Positions 41,226-49,202 of a stretch of DNA of 64,000 nucleotides are shown piece by piece. Origin of the DNA: Streptomyces sp. STR69 (GTDB lineage: Bacteria; Actinomycetota; Actinomycetes; Streptomycetales; Streptomycetaceae). The notes under the pieces are model-generated. The model made no database searches and was not told where the DNA came from. It worked only from the letters and a program-made list of their open reading frames with translations. The position numbers and the translations under genes were made by a program. Within the stretch, counting starts at the first letter, position 1; each line of letters starts with the position of its first letter. The stretch is taken from assembly GCF_024519455.1 (NCBI RefSeq), contig NZ_JALJRY010000026.1, positions 1 through 64,000 of the forward strand. Direction: 5' to 3'.

Positions 41226-41522
41226 CTACGCCGCGCAGGCCGTCATGCCGCGAGCGAGCCAAGCGACGTGAGCGGCGTGAACACGATTGGCGACATTGAG
41301 TTTGGAGCGGATGGACCGGACGTGATCTTTTACGGTTTCGGCGCTGATGGAGAGGCTGGTTGCGATCTCCCGGTTCGACATTCCGTGACCGAGGAGCTGC
41401 AGGACCCCCTGTTCTCTGCTGCTCAGGCGGTTGACATTTTCCCGGGCGGATTTCTCCCGCGGTGTCATGGACGCGGAGTCGAGGTATTCGCCGATCATCG
41501 ATTCGGAGATTTCCGGTGACAA
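41226..41522 (-). CDS. Small LuxR-type HTH protein without receiver domain
   Basis: The protein has 98 residues, of which ~33-95 form a LuxR/GerE HTH (LSSREQGVLQLLGHGMSNREIATSLSISAETVKDHVRSIRSKLNVANR). The N-terminal ~30 residues (ESMIGEYLDSASMTPREKS) contain no sensor domain. The start is uncertain: TTG 41522 gives the full frame; ATG 41498 is equally plausible. It stands upstream of the flavin monooxygenase on the same strand and may regulate it. Confidence 0.72.
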   Translation of the reverse strand: MSPEISESMIGEYLDSASMTPREKSARENVNRLSSREQGVLQLLGHGMSNREIATSLSISAETVKDHVRSIRSKLNVANRVHAAHVAWLARGMTACAA

Positions 41523-41557
41523 TGCGCGGCAGCCGCTCAGGACTGCCGGAATGGCCC

Positions 41558-41776
41558 ATGAGGCATGTCGACGTTCTCGGCGGCGGGTACAAGTGGCACT
41601 ACTCGGACAAGCAGTACCGCAGCCTCATGATGAGCAACACCCGGAACCACTACATTCACGTGACCTGCAAGGGATGCAAGAAATGGTGGGTGCGTGTTTC
41701 CGCCCCGCACCCCGAAGGCGGGAACACGGACGACTCCACGACCGTGGAGGCTGATCGACCAAGAATGCTTCAGTGA
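41558..41776 (+). CDS. Small hypothetical protein with a Cys-x2-Cys motif
   Basis: The 72-residue frame starts at ATG 41558 and contains GGGYKWHYSDKQYRSLMMSN and HVTCKGCKKWWVRVSAPHP, a knuckle-like CxxC with aromatic and basic flanks. Such residue content argues for a real protein rather than a shadow frame. The ribosome site is weak (GGAA 7 nt upstream). A 14-bp terminator hairpin follows directly. No family recognised. Confidence 0.55.
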   Translation: MRHVDVLGGGYKWHYSDKQYRSLMMSNTRNHYIHVTCKGCKKWWVRVSAPHPEGGNTDDSTTVEADRPRMLQ

Positions 41777-41781
41777 ACGGA

Positions 41782-41816
41782 CGAGGGGTGGTGCGACATA
41801 CACGCACCACCCCTCG
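41782..41816. terminator. Bidirectional terminator before gluD
   Basis: A perfect 14-bp stem (CGAGGGGTGGTGCG / CGCACCACCCCTCG) closes a 7-nt loop between the small CxxC gene (+) and gluD (-). Confidence 0.88.
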
Positions 41817-41848
41817 CGGGAAACCCGGTAATTCCCTGGACCTTATGC

Positions 41849-42754
41849 CTAGTCCTTGCCGCCCGGCTCGACCGGCGGAGCGTGGCCCACGGTCTCGAGA
41901 TCCTCGAGCATTTCCACACCGACCACGGCGCCCGTGCTCTTCTTGCTGCGCCGGAGCCTGCCCTCCAGCCAGCTTGCGAAGGTCGTGAGGGAGAAGTTGA
42001 TCAGGATGAAGATCACGGCCACCACCGTGAAGCTGGCGATGGTGTTGCCGTAGTAGCCGATCATCGTGTTGGCCGATGCGAGCAGTTCGGAGAACGTGAG
42101 CACCGCGCCGCCGAGGGCGGTGTCCTTCACGATCACGACGAGCTGGCTGACGAGGGCCGGGAGCATCACGGTGACCGACTGCGGCAGCAGGATCAGCCGC
42201 ATCACCTGGCCCTTGCGCAGACCGACCGCCATCGCCGCCTCGGTCTGGCCCTTCGGCAGGGCCAGAATGCCGGCCCGGACGATCTCCGCGAGGACCGAGG
42301 CGTTGTACAGCACGAGTCCCGTGACGACCGCGTACAGTGGACGGTCGTCCGAACCGACGTTTGTGTACTTGGCGAACAGAGCGAGCCCGAAGATCATCAG
42401 AACCAGCACCGGGATGGCGCGGAAGAACTCCACGACGATCGAGGCCGGTACGCGGACCCAGACGTGGTCCGAGAGCCGGGCGATGCCGAGGACGGCGCCG
42501 AGCGGCAGCGCGATGACCATACTGAGCGCCGCGGCCTTCAGGGTGTTCTGCAGCCCGGGCCAGATGTACGTGGACCAGGCCTCGGTGCTGGAGAAGAACG
42601 GCTTCCACAGCACCCAGTCGAGTTGGCCCTTGTCGTCGAGCTTGGTGTACACCCACCACAGCACCGCTGCCAGAGCGGCGAGGAAGACCGCTGTGTAGAG
42701 GACGTTCCGCCGCTTGGCGCTCGGCCCCTGGGCATCGTAGAGAACGGAAGTCAT
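41849..42754 (-). CDS. gluD: Glutamate ABC transporter permease GluD
   Basis: The 301-residue HisM-type inner-membrane permease has about six membrane segments and the EAA loop contacting the ATPase (YNASVLAEIVRAGILALPKGQTEAAMAVGL). GluD is the longer of the two permeases and has an N-terminal extension before segment 1 and a ~45-residue polar tail. ATG 42754 overlaps the gluC stop (ATGA). It is the last gene of the reverse-strand gluA-gluB-gluC-gluD operon. Confidence 0.92.
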   Translation of the reverse strand: MTSVLYDAQGPSAKRRNVLYTAVFLAALAAVLWWVYTKLDDKGQLDWVLWKPFFSSTEAWSTYIWPGLQNTLKAAALSMVIALPLGAVLGIARLSDHVWVRVPASIVVEFFRAIPVLVLMIFGLALFAKYTNVGSDDRPLYAVVTGLVLYNASVLAEIVRAGILALPKGQTEAAMAVGLRKGQVMRLILLPQSVTVMLPALVSQLVVIVKDTALGGAVLTFSELLASANTMIGYYGNTIASFTVVAVIFILINFSLTTFASWLEGRLRRSKKSTGAVVGVEMLEDLETVGHAPPVEPGGKD

Positions 42755-43416
42755 CGCTTCACCGCCACCTTCTTGCCCACCCAGCCGAGGATCAGGCCGG
42801 TCGGCAGCGTGAGGATCACGAAGCCCAGCGCGAAGATCGAGGCGATCGGGATGAGCTGGGCCTCCTTCTCGACCATCGTCTTCATCAGGGCCGCCGCCTC
42901 GGCGACGCCGATCGCGGCGGCCACCGTGGTGTTCTTGGTGAGCGCGATCAGAACGTTCGTCAGCGGGCCGACCGCCGAGCGGAACGCCTGCGGCAGCACG
43001 ACGAGCCGGAGCACCTGGGTGAAGCTGAGGCCGATCGCACGGGCCGCCTCCGCCTGTCCGACCGGCACCGTGTTGATGCCGGCCCGCAGTGCCTCGCACA
43101 CGAAGGCCGAGGTGTAGGCGGTCAGACCGAGCACGGCGAGCCGGAAGTTGATCGACTCGAACCTCTCCGCACCGAGGTTGATCCCCAGGGTCTGGCTCAG
43201 TCCCAGTGAGGTGAACAGGATGATCACGGTCAAAGGGATGTTCCGCACGATGTTCACGTAGGCGGTGGCGAAACCGCGCATCAGAGGTACCGGGCCGACG
43301 CGCATGGCGGTCAGCAGGGTTCCCCACACCAGGGAGCCGACGCCGGCGAGCAGGGTGAGCTGCACCGTCGTCCAGAAGGCACCTAGCAGGTCGTAACCAT
43401 CAAGAAAGTCGAACAC
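42751..43416 (-). CDS. gluC: Glutamate ABC transporter permease GluC
   Basis: The 221-residue permease has five to six membrane segments and the EAA loop YTSAFVCEALRAGINTVPVGQAEAARAIGL. It pairs with GluD to form the translocation pore for glutamate and related acidic amino acids. GTG 43416 is 76 bp after gluB. Confidence 0.92.
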   Translation of the reverse strand: MFDFLDGYDLLGAFWTTVQLTLLAGVGSLVWGTLLTAMRVGPVPLMRGFATAYVNIVRNIPLTVIILFTSLGLSQTLGINLGAERFESINFRLAVLGLTAYTSAFVCEALRAGINTVPVGQAEAARAIGLSFTQVLRLVVLPQAFRSAVGPLTNVLIALTKNTTVAAAIGVAEAAALMKTMVEKEAQLIPIASIFALGFVILTLPTGLILGWVGKKVAVKR

Positions 43417-43492
43417 GATTTCCCGCGCTTCCGCGTGTAGGGATGCCTCGGCGCGCCGCCCCCCGTGGGCGGCGCACCCGTCAGGCGTTGCT

Positions 43493-44341
43493 TCAGCTCT
43501 TGATGTCGCCGATCTTCGGCGCGGCCTCGTTCTTGTAGCCCGCCGGGCCGAAGTTCTTGTCGACGGCCTTCTGCCAGGAACCGTCGGACACCATCGACTC
43601 CAGGGCCGTGTTGATCTTGGCCTTGAGGGCGCTGCCCTTCTTGACGCCGATGCCGTAGTTCTCGTTGGTCATCTTGAAGCCGCCGAGCTTGAACTTGCCC
43701 TTGAACTGGGACTGCGAGGCGTAGCCGGCCAGGATGGAGTCGTCCGTGGTCAGCGCGTCGATGGCGCCGCTCTGCAGACCGGTGAGGCATGCCGAGTACG
43801 TCGGGTACACCTGCAGGTTGGCCTTGGGGGCCAGCTTGTCCTTGACGTTCTGCGCCGACGTCGAGCCGGTCACCGAACACAGCTTCTTGCTGTTGAGGTC
43901 CGACGGCGACTTGATCGAGCTGTCGTCGGCGCGGACCAGGACGTCCTGGTGGGCCAGCAGATACGGGCCGGCGAAGTCGACCGACTTCTGGCGCTCCGGG
44001 GTGATCGAGTACGAAGCGGCGATGAACTCGACGTCCCCGCGCTGCAGCATGGTCTCGCGGTCGGCGCTCTTCGACTCCTTCCACTCGATCTGGTCCGCGC
44101 TGTAGCCGAGCTTCTTGGCGATGTACGTCGCGACGTCGACGTCGAAACCGGCGTAACCCTGCGGCGTCTTCTGGCCGATGCCCGGCTGATCGAACTTGAT
44201 GCCGACGGTGATCTTCTTACTGCCGCCCGAGGAGCTGCCGCCGCTGTCCTTGTCATTGTCGTTGCTGGAGCCGCAAGCCGTGGCGGCGAGCGCGAGGGCG
44301 AGTACGGCGGCCGAGGCGGCGGTGACCTTGCGGAGCTTCAT
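43493..44341 (-). CDS. gluB: Glutamate-binding lipoprotein GluB
   Basis: The 282-residue secreted receptor of the glutamate transporter has a signal peptide ending in lipobox LAATAC, so Cys23 is lipidated. A polar Ser/Gly/Asp linker precedes the type-II binding fold (ITVGIKFDQPGIG, GYAGFDVDVATYIAKKLG, FIAASYSITPERQKSVDFAGPY, NYGIGVKKGSAL). ATG 44341 is preferred over ATG 44350 because AAAGGA stands 8 nt upstream. Confidence 0.93.
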   Translation of the reverse strand: MKLRKVTAASAAVLALALAATACGSSNDNDKDSGGSSSGGSKKITVGIKFDQPGIGQKTPQGYAGFDVDVATYIAKKLGYSADQIEWKESKSADRETMLQRGDVEFIAASYSITPERQKSVDFAGPYLLAHQDVLVRADDSSIKSPSDLNSKKLCSVTGSTSAQNVKDKLAPKANLQVYPTYSACLTGLQSGAIDALTTDDSILAGYASQSQFKGKFKLGGFKMTNENYGIGVKKGSALKAKINTALESMVSDGSWQKAVDKNFGPAGYKNEAAPKIGDIKS

Positions 44342-44361
44342 GGGGAACATCCTTTGAGTGG

Positions 44362-44381
44362 TGAAGACATGCAGGTCTTCA
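44362..44381. other. Hairpin in the gluA-gluB gap
   Basis: TGAAGAC (44362-44368), 6-nt loop, GTCTTCA (44375-44381) in the 74-bp gap. It may protect the 5' end of the gluB message or attenuate read-through from gluA, adjusting the receptor:ATPase ratio. Confidence 0.5.
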
Positions 44382-44415
44382 GTGATGAACGTCAGTAACG
44401 AAGAAGTTCAGGACG

Positions 44416-45192
44416 TCAGTGGTGGAGGATCTTCGACAGGAAGTCCTTGGCCCGGTCGCTGCGCGGGTTGCTGAAGAACTGGTCCGGCACGGCCTCTTCG
44501 ACGATGCGGCCGTCGGCCATGAACACGACTCGGTTCGCAGCCGAGCGAGCGAACCCCATTTCATGGGTGACGACGATCATCGTCATCCCGTCCCGGGCCA
44601 GCTGCTGCATGACCTCAAGGACCTCGTTGATCATCTCCGGGTCGAGCGCCGACGTCGGCTCGTCGAAGAGCATGACCTTGGGGTCCATGGCCAGCGCCCG
44701 CGCGATGGCGACACGCTGCTGCTGGCCGCCGGAGAGCTGGGCGGGGTACTTGTCCGCCTGGGTGGTCACGCCGACCCGGTCGAGCAGCGCACGCGCCTTC
44801 TCCTCGGCCTGCGCCTTGTCGGCCTTGCGGACCTTGATCTGACCCAGCATCACGTTCTCGAGCACCGTCTTGTGCGCGAAGAGGTTGAAGGACTGGAAGA
44901 CCATGCCCACGTCGGCCCGCAGCCGCGCGAGGGCCTTGCCCTCCGCGGGCAGCGGCTTGCCGTCGATCGTGATGTCGCCCGAATCGATCGTCTCCAGGCG
45001 GTTGATGGTGCGACACAGAGTGGACTTCCCGGACCCGGAAGGTCCGATCACCACGACGACCTCGCCGCGGGCGATCGTCAGATCGATGTCCTGGAGCACG
45101 TGCAACGCGCCGAAGTGCTTGTTGACGCTCTTCAGGACGACGAGTTCGCCGGTCGCGGCCACATCTTCCTTGGCCACCGATACTTCGGTCAT
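44416..45192 (-). CDS. gluA: Glutamate ABC transporter ATPase GluA
   Basis: The 258-residue polar-amino-acid ABC ATPase has Walker [11 protein letters not shown] loop FQSFNLF, signature [16 protein letters not shown], Walker [14 protein letters not shown] and switch His in VVTHEMGF, all intact. It energises GluC/GluD. It is first in the operon and divergent from the two-component regulator at 45481. Confidence 0.95.
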   Translation of the reverse strand: MTEVSVAKEDVAATGELVVLKSVNKHFGALHVLQDIDLTIARGEVVVVIGPSGSGKSTLCRTINRLETIDSGDITIDGKPLPAEGKALARLRADVGMVFQSFNLFAHKTVLENVMLGQIKVRKADKAQAEEKARALLDRVGVTTQADKYPAQLSGGQQQRVAIARALAMDPKVMLFDEPTSALDPEMINEVLEVMQQLARDGMTMIVVTHEMGFARSAANRVVFMADGRIVEEAVPDQFFSNPRSDRAKDFLSKILHH

Positions 45193-45259
45193 CGCTTGCT
45201 GGCTCCGTCCTCGTCGGTTGCGGAGGACAGTAGTGAGGCCTTACGACCAGCGTCATCAC

Positions 45260-45278
45260 ATCTGAGCGAGATCTGAGC
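45260..45278. promoter_or_regulatory. Direct-repeat candidate site for an OmpR-type regulator
   Basis: ATCTGAGC occurs twice (45260-45267 and 45271-45278), 11 bp apart centre to centre, between gluA and the response-regulator gene. OmpR/PhoB-type regulators typically bind tandem direct repeats with 10-11 bp periodicity, so autoregulation or control of gluA is plausible. Confidence 0.4.
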
Positions 45279-45480
45279 ATCACGATCGGATAGCAATCGG
45301 ACACGTGTTGTAGCACTTGCCGTGAGGACGCGTACCGGCTGCGTAACGGAAACCGCGCGCAACCGGAACCCCCTTGACGGCGTCTTCGTCCATCAGCGTG
45401 ACTGCCTGGGTGCACGCGCGCGTGAGACGTGCTTTCGTACAGGCCGAGACCATACGAACGATGAACCGGAGGGGGCCGGG

Positions 45481-46167
45481 ATGAGACTGCTCCTCGTCGA
45501 GGACGACAACCATGTCGCCGCCGCTCTGTCCGCGGTCCTGGCGCGGCACGGCTTCGACGTCACCCATGCCCGCAGCGGCGAGGAGGCCCTCCAGGCACTC
45601 GTCCCCGAGGGCGATGTCTTCGGAGTCGTCCTCCTCGACCTCGGCCTGCCCGACCAGGACGGCTACGAGGTCTGCGGCAAGATCCGCAAGCGCACCAGCA
45701 CCCCGGTGATCATGGTGACCGCGCGGTCCGACGTACGCTCCCGCATCCACGGCCTCAACCTCGGAGCCGACGACTACGTGGTGAAGCCGTACGACACCGG
45801 GGAGCTGTTGGCCCGCATCCACGCAGTCAGCCGGCGCAGTGTTCACGAGGACGCGGCCGGGGGCGGCGACACCGCGCTGCGGCTCGGCCCGGTGCGCATC
45901 GAACTGCCCACCCGCCAGGTCAGCGTGGACGGTTCGGTCGTCCAACTGACCCGCAAGGAGTTCGACCTGCTGGCCCTGCTGGCACAGCGTCCCGGGGTGG
46001 TGTTCCGGCGGGAGCAGATCATCAGCGAGGTGTGGCGCACCAGTTGGGAGGGCACGGGACGCACCCTGGAGGTTCACGTCGCGTCCCTGCGCGCCAAACT
46101 GCGGATGCCCGCGCTCATCGAGACCGTACGAGGCGTCGGCTACCGGCTCGTCGCCCCGGCCACGTAG
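45481..46167 (+). CDS. OmpR/PhoB-family response regulator
   Basis: The 228-residue protein has a receiver domain with acidic pair ED8-9, acceptor Asp53 in LLDLGLPDQDG, Thr in VMVTARSD and Lys in VVKPYDTGEL. A winged-helix effector (~130-225) follows: LTRKEFDLLALLAQRPGVVFRREQII and TLEVHVASLRAKL. ATG 45481 has GGAGGGGG 8 nt upstream. It is followed at 9 bp by its kinase. Confidence 0.93.
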   Translation: MRLLLVEDDNHVAAALSAVLARHGFDVTHARSGEEALQALVPEGDVFGVVLLDLGLPDQDGYEVCGKIRKRTSTPVIMVTARSDVRSRIHGLNLGADDYVVKPYDTGELLARIHAVSRRSVHEDAAGGGDTALRLGPVRIELPTRQVSVDGSVVQLTRKEFDLLALLAQRPGVVFRREQIISEVWRTSWEGTGRTLEVHVASLRAKLRMPALIETVRGVGYRLVAPAT

Positions 46168-46176
46168 CGGGCCCGG

Positions 46177-47589
46177 GTGCGCACACGTCTCCTCCCGCTG
46201 CTCATCGTCCTGATGGCGGCCGTTCTGCTCGCCCTCGGTGTCCCGCTCGCCATCAGCGTCGCCGCGGCCCAGCAGCAGAAGGTGATCGTCGACCGGATCG
46301 ACGACACCGCGCGGTTTGCGGCGCTCGCCCAGTTCGTCACCGACGCCCCCACGGGCAGCCGCCCCGCCGACATGGTCCCGGACGAACGCCAGCAGACCCT
46401 GGACCGCGAACTCGCCAGCTACTACGAGGTCTACGGCATCCGCGCGGGCGTCTTCTACCGCACCGACACCTCCATGGCGAACGCGCCGGACGACTTCCTG
46501 CTCCCCAAGGTCGGCGAGGTCCGCGAAGCCTTCGACGAGGCCCTGCTCAGCCGCCGCAGCCACGACCCGCAGCAGGTCTGGCCCTGGCAGCGACACCGCC
46601 TGGTCGTCGCCTCGCCGGTCATCCGGGACGGCGACGTCATCGCGGTCGTGGTCACCGACTCGCCCACCGGGCCGATGCGTTCGCGGACCCTGCGCGGCTG
46701 GCTGACGATCGGCGCGGGGGAGATCGGCGCCATGCTGCTGGCCGTGGGCGCCGCCCTGCGGCTGACCGGCTGGGTCCTGCGGCCCGTACGCGTGCTCGAC
46801 GCCACCACCCACGACATCGCCACCGGACGCCTCAAGTCCCGGGTCGCCGCGGCCGGCGGGCCGCCGGAACTCCGGCGCCTGGCCCGTTCGTTCAACGAGA
46901 TGGCGGACAACGTCGAGGACGTGCTGGAGCAGCAGCGCGCCTTCGTCGCCGACGCCTCGCACCAGTTGCGCAACCCGCTCTCGGCGCTGCTGCTGCGCAT
47001 CGAACTGCTCGCACTCGAACTGCCGGAGGACAACGACGAGATCGCCTCGGTCCGCACCGAGGGCAAACGCCTGACCCAGGTCCTGGACGACCTGCTCGAC
47101 CTGGCCCTGGCCGAACACGCGGAAGCGGACCTCAGGATCACCGACATCGGCGCGCTCACCGCCGAGCGTGTCGCCGCCTGGTCCCCGACGGCCGAGGCCA
47201 AGGGCGTGCGCCTGGTGGGCAGTTGTCCGCCCACTACCGCCTGGGCCGACCCGGTCACGCTGTCCAGCGCCCTGGACGCGGTGATCGACAACGCGGTGAA
47301 GTTCACGCCCGAGGACCAGTGCGTCGAGGTGACCGTCGCGTCGAACGGCGAGACCTCCACGGTCGTCGTCACGGACCACGGCCCGGGTCTCACCGAGGAG
47401 GAACTCGCCCGCGTAGGTGACCGCTTCTGGCGCAGCGGCCGGCACCAGAACATCAAGGGCTCCGGCCTCGGCCTGTCCATCTCCCAGGTCCTGCTGGCCG
47501 CGGGCGGCGGATCCCTGTCGTACGGCCACCACGAGCCGCACGGGCTCAAGGTGACCGTGTCGGTGCCCAGGAGCGGGCCGACGGCCTGA
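46177..47589 (+). CDS. Membrane sensor histidine kinase
   Basis: The 470-residue protein has membrane segment 1 at residues ~7-30, a ~130-residue extracytoplasmic sensor, segment 2 near 170-195, then HAMP. The HisKA domain carries phospho-His262 in DASHQLRNPLSALLLRIELL, and the HATPase has DNAVKFTPED, DHGPGL and GSGLGLSIS. GTG 46177 begins 9 bp after the regulator stop. The TAXI-type receptor encoded convergently just downstream may supply the signal, because some two-component systems use such binding proteins; this is inference. Confidence 0.93.
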   Translation: MRTRLLPLLIVLMAAVLLALGVPLAISVAAAQQQKVIVDRIDDTARFAALAQFVTDAPTGSRPADMVPDERQQTLDRELASYYEVYGIRAGVFYRTDTSMANAPDDFLLPKVGEVREAFDEALLSRRSHDPQQVWPWQRHRLVVASPVIRDGDVIAVVVTDSPTGPMRSRTLRGWLTIGAGEIGAMLLAVGAALRLTGWVLRPVRVLDATTHDIATGRLKSRVAAAGGPPELRRLARSFNEMADNVEDVLEQQRAFVADASHQLRNPLSALLLRIELLALELPEDNDEIASVRTEGKRLTQVLDDLLDLALAEHAEADLRITDIGALTAERVAAWSPTAEAKGVRLVGSCPPTTAWADPVTLSSALDAVIDNAVKFTPEDQCVEVTVASNGETSTVVVTDHGPGLTEEELARVGDRFWRSGRHQNIKGSGLGLSISQVLLAAGGGSLSYGHHEPHGLKVTVSVPRSGPTA

Positions 47590-47614
47590 GCGGGCGCCAA
47601 CGGCCCCTGTGCGC

Positions 47615-48613
47615 CTACGGCTTGACGGAGCGGTAGTAGCGCCGGGCGCCCTCGTGCAGGACCAGGGGGTCGGTGTAGATCGCCGTACGCAGGTCCACGA
47701 GCTGCGCGGAGTGCACATGCGCGCCGATACCGTCGCGGCTCTTGATCACGGTCCTGGTGATCCACTCGGTGAGCCTGGGGTTCAGGTCCTTGCGGGTCAT
47801 CAGCAGGTTGGAGACGGCGATGGTGGGCACCGTGGCCCCCCGCTGGATGTCGGGGTAGGCCGACTCCGGCATGTTGGTGGCACGGTAGTAGCGGGTGGCG
47901 TCGCTCTCCTCGTGCATCTTCGCCACGAGGGTGGCGTCTATCGGCACGAACCGGAACGCGTAGTGGGCGGCCAGGTCCTTCAGGCCGTCCGTCGGCAGCC
48001 CGCCGGACCAGAAGAAGGCGTCGAGCTTGCCCTGCTTGAGCAGGTCCGGCCCGGTGTCGATGCCGGCCGCCACCGGCTTGACGCCCTTCTTCGGGTCGAT
48101 GCCGGCCGCCGCGAGCACCCGGTTCGCGATCAGTCGCACGCCTGAGCGGTTCGGCCCTATGGCCACCCGCTTGTTCCGCAGATCGGCGACCGAGTTGATG
48201 TCCGAGTCGCGCGGGACGATGAGCTGGACGTAGTCGTCGTACAGCCGAGCGATCCCGCGCAGCCCGGCGGCACCGGGCTTCCCGTCCGCCTCGTACGTCT
48301 CCACCGCGTCGGCCGCGGCGATGGTGAAGTCGGCGTGGCCGGTCGCCACGCGCGCGACGTTCTCCTGCGACCCGTCGCTGTTCACCAGCTTCACCGTGAG
48401 GCCCGGCATGTCCTTGTCGAGCTCGGCGCGCAGCAGCTTGCCGTACTTCTGGTAGACCCCGAGCGGTGTCCCGGTACTGAAGGTGATCGTCCCGGTCGGC
48501 GGCTCGTCGCCCAGGGGAAGCAGCCACCACAGCAGCAGCCCGAACACGACGAAACCGGCCGCCGCGCCCTGCAGCGCCCGGCGCCTGCTGATACGGGAGA
48601 ACACCTTGAGCAT
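47615..48613 (-). CDS. TAXI-type solute receptor (TRAP family), membrane-anchored
   Basis: The 332-residue protein has an N-terminal uncleaved-looking anchor (SRRRALQGAAAGFVVFGLLLWWLLP) and a TAXI receptor domain (GTITFSTGTPLGVYQKYGKLL, DFTIAAADAVETYE, GVRLIANRVLAAAGI, DAFFWSGGLPTDGL). No TRAP permease is nearby. Position next to a sensor kinase suggests a sensing rather than a transport role. Start ATG 48613. Confidence 0.85.
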   Translation of the reverse strand: MLKVFSRISRRRALQGAAAGFVVFGLLLWWLLPLGDEPPTGTITFSTGTPLGVYQKYGKLLRAELDKDMPGLTVKLVNSDGSQENVARVATGHADFTIAAADAVETYEADGKPGAAGLRGIARLYDDYVQLIVPRDSDINSVADLRNKRVAIGPNRSGVRLIANRVLAAAGIDPKKGVKPVAAGIDTGPDLLKQGKLDAFFWSGGLPTDGLKDLAAHYAFRFVPIDATLVAKMHEESDATRYYRATNMPESAYPDIQRGATVPTIAVSNLLMTRKDLNPRLTEWITRTVIKSRDGIGAHVHSAQLVDLRTAIYTDPLVLHEGARRYYRSVKP

Positions 48614-48672
48614 GCGCGCGATCCTGCCAGCCCTTGACCGGTACTGACCAGGGCCGGGCTCGCCGGCCGGTG

Positions 48673-48695
48673 GTGTCAGTGGCAGCGGTTAGGGT
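48673..48695 (+). promoter_or_regulatory. RecA-NDp (PafBC-type) promoter of the mazG-like gene, leaderless
   Basis: GTGTCAGTG (48673-48681), 8 nt, TAGGGT (48690-48695), then 6 nt and ATG 48702. It matches the damage-promoter signature except at the first base. No Shine-Dalgarno sequence. Confidence 0.75.
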
Positions 48696-48701
48696 CGTGG
48701 C

Positions 48702-49139
48702 ATGAGTTCTTCGCCCGCCGACCTGGTCCGCGAATTCCACCGCGCCTTCGGGCTCGACGCCCGCAGCACACCCACCGAGGTCGCCCCCGACCTCGCCGCC
48801 CACCGAGGTGAACTGCTCGCCGAGGAGGCCGCGGAGGTTGCCGAGGTCTCGGTGAGCGGCCCTCTCGACCGACTGGCGCACGAACTGGCCGACGTCGTCT
48901 ACGTCGCCTACGGCACGGCCCTCGTCCACGGCGTGGACCTCGACGCGGTGATCGCCGAGGTCCACCGCTCCAACATGACCAAGATCGGCCCGGCCGGCGA
49001 GATCGTCCGCCGGGCCGACGGCAAGGTCCTCAAGGGCGAGCACTATGAGGTGCCGGATGTGCATGGGGTGCTGCGCAAGCAGGGGTGGGACGGTGGCCAC
49101 CGCGCCGGAACTCCGGATTCCGGCCGTGGCTCCGAGTGA
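48702..49139 (+). CDS. MazG-like nucleotide pyrophosphohydrolase
   Basis: The 145-residue all-alpha NTP-pyrophosphatase-type protein carries the metal-binding acidic pattern: ELLAEEAAEVAE, then LAHELADVVYVAYGTALVHG with E-x2-D, and a final HRSNMTKIG motif seen in MazG-like and dUTPase-like members. It probably hydrolyses non-canonical or oxidised (d)NTPs. Its promoter is of the DNA-damage type, fitting a sanitation role. It is followed by miaB, which has its own promoter. Confidence 0.85.
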   Translation: MSSSPADLVREFHRAFGLDARSTPTEVAPDLAAHRGELLAEEAAEVAEVSVSGPLDRLAHELADVVYVAYGTALVHGVDLDAVIAEVHRSNMTKIGPAGEIVRRADGKVLKGEHYEVPDVHGVLRKQGWDGGHRAGTPDSGRGSE

Positions 49140-49190
49140 TGTGAGCCACCGCGGTTCTCAGCCGCAGAAGGAGTCACTCCCGGCACCGCC

Positions 49191-49196
49191 TACCCT
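49191..49196 (+). promoter_or_regulatory. -10 box of a leaderless miaB promoter
   Basis: TACCCT (49191-49196) ends 6 nt before the miaB ATG at 49203, and no Shine-Dalgarno sequence is present. No RecA-NDp element lies at the required spacing. Confidence 0.45.
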
Positions 49197-49202
49197 TGTC
49201 GC

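Noticed and set aside
41537-41803. 88-codon reverse frame opposite the small CxxC gene
   Set aside because: It runs through the terminator hairpin and lacks the residue patterns of a protein; the forward frame is better.
49174-49196. Possible RecA-NDp promoter for miaB
   Set aside because: The -10 TACCCT is good, but the upstream 9-mer TCACTCCCG does not match.
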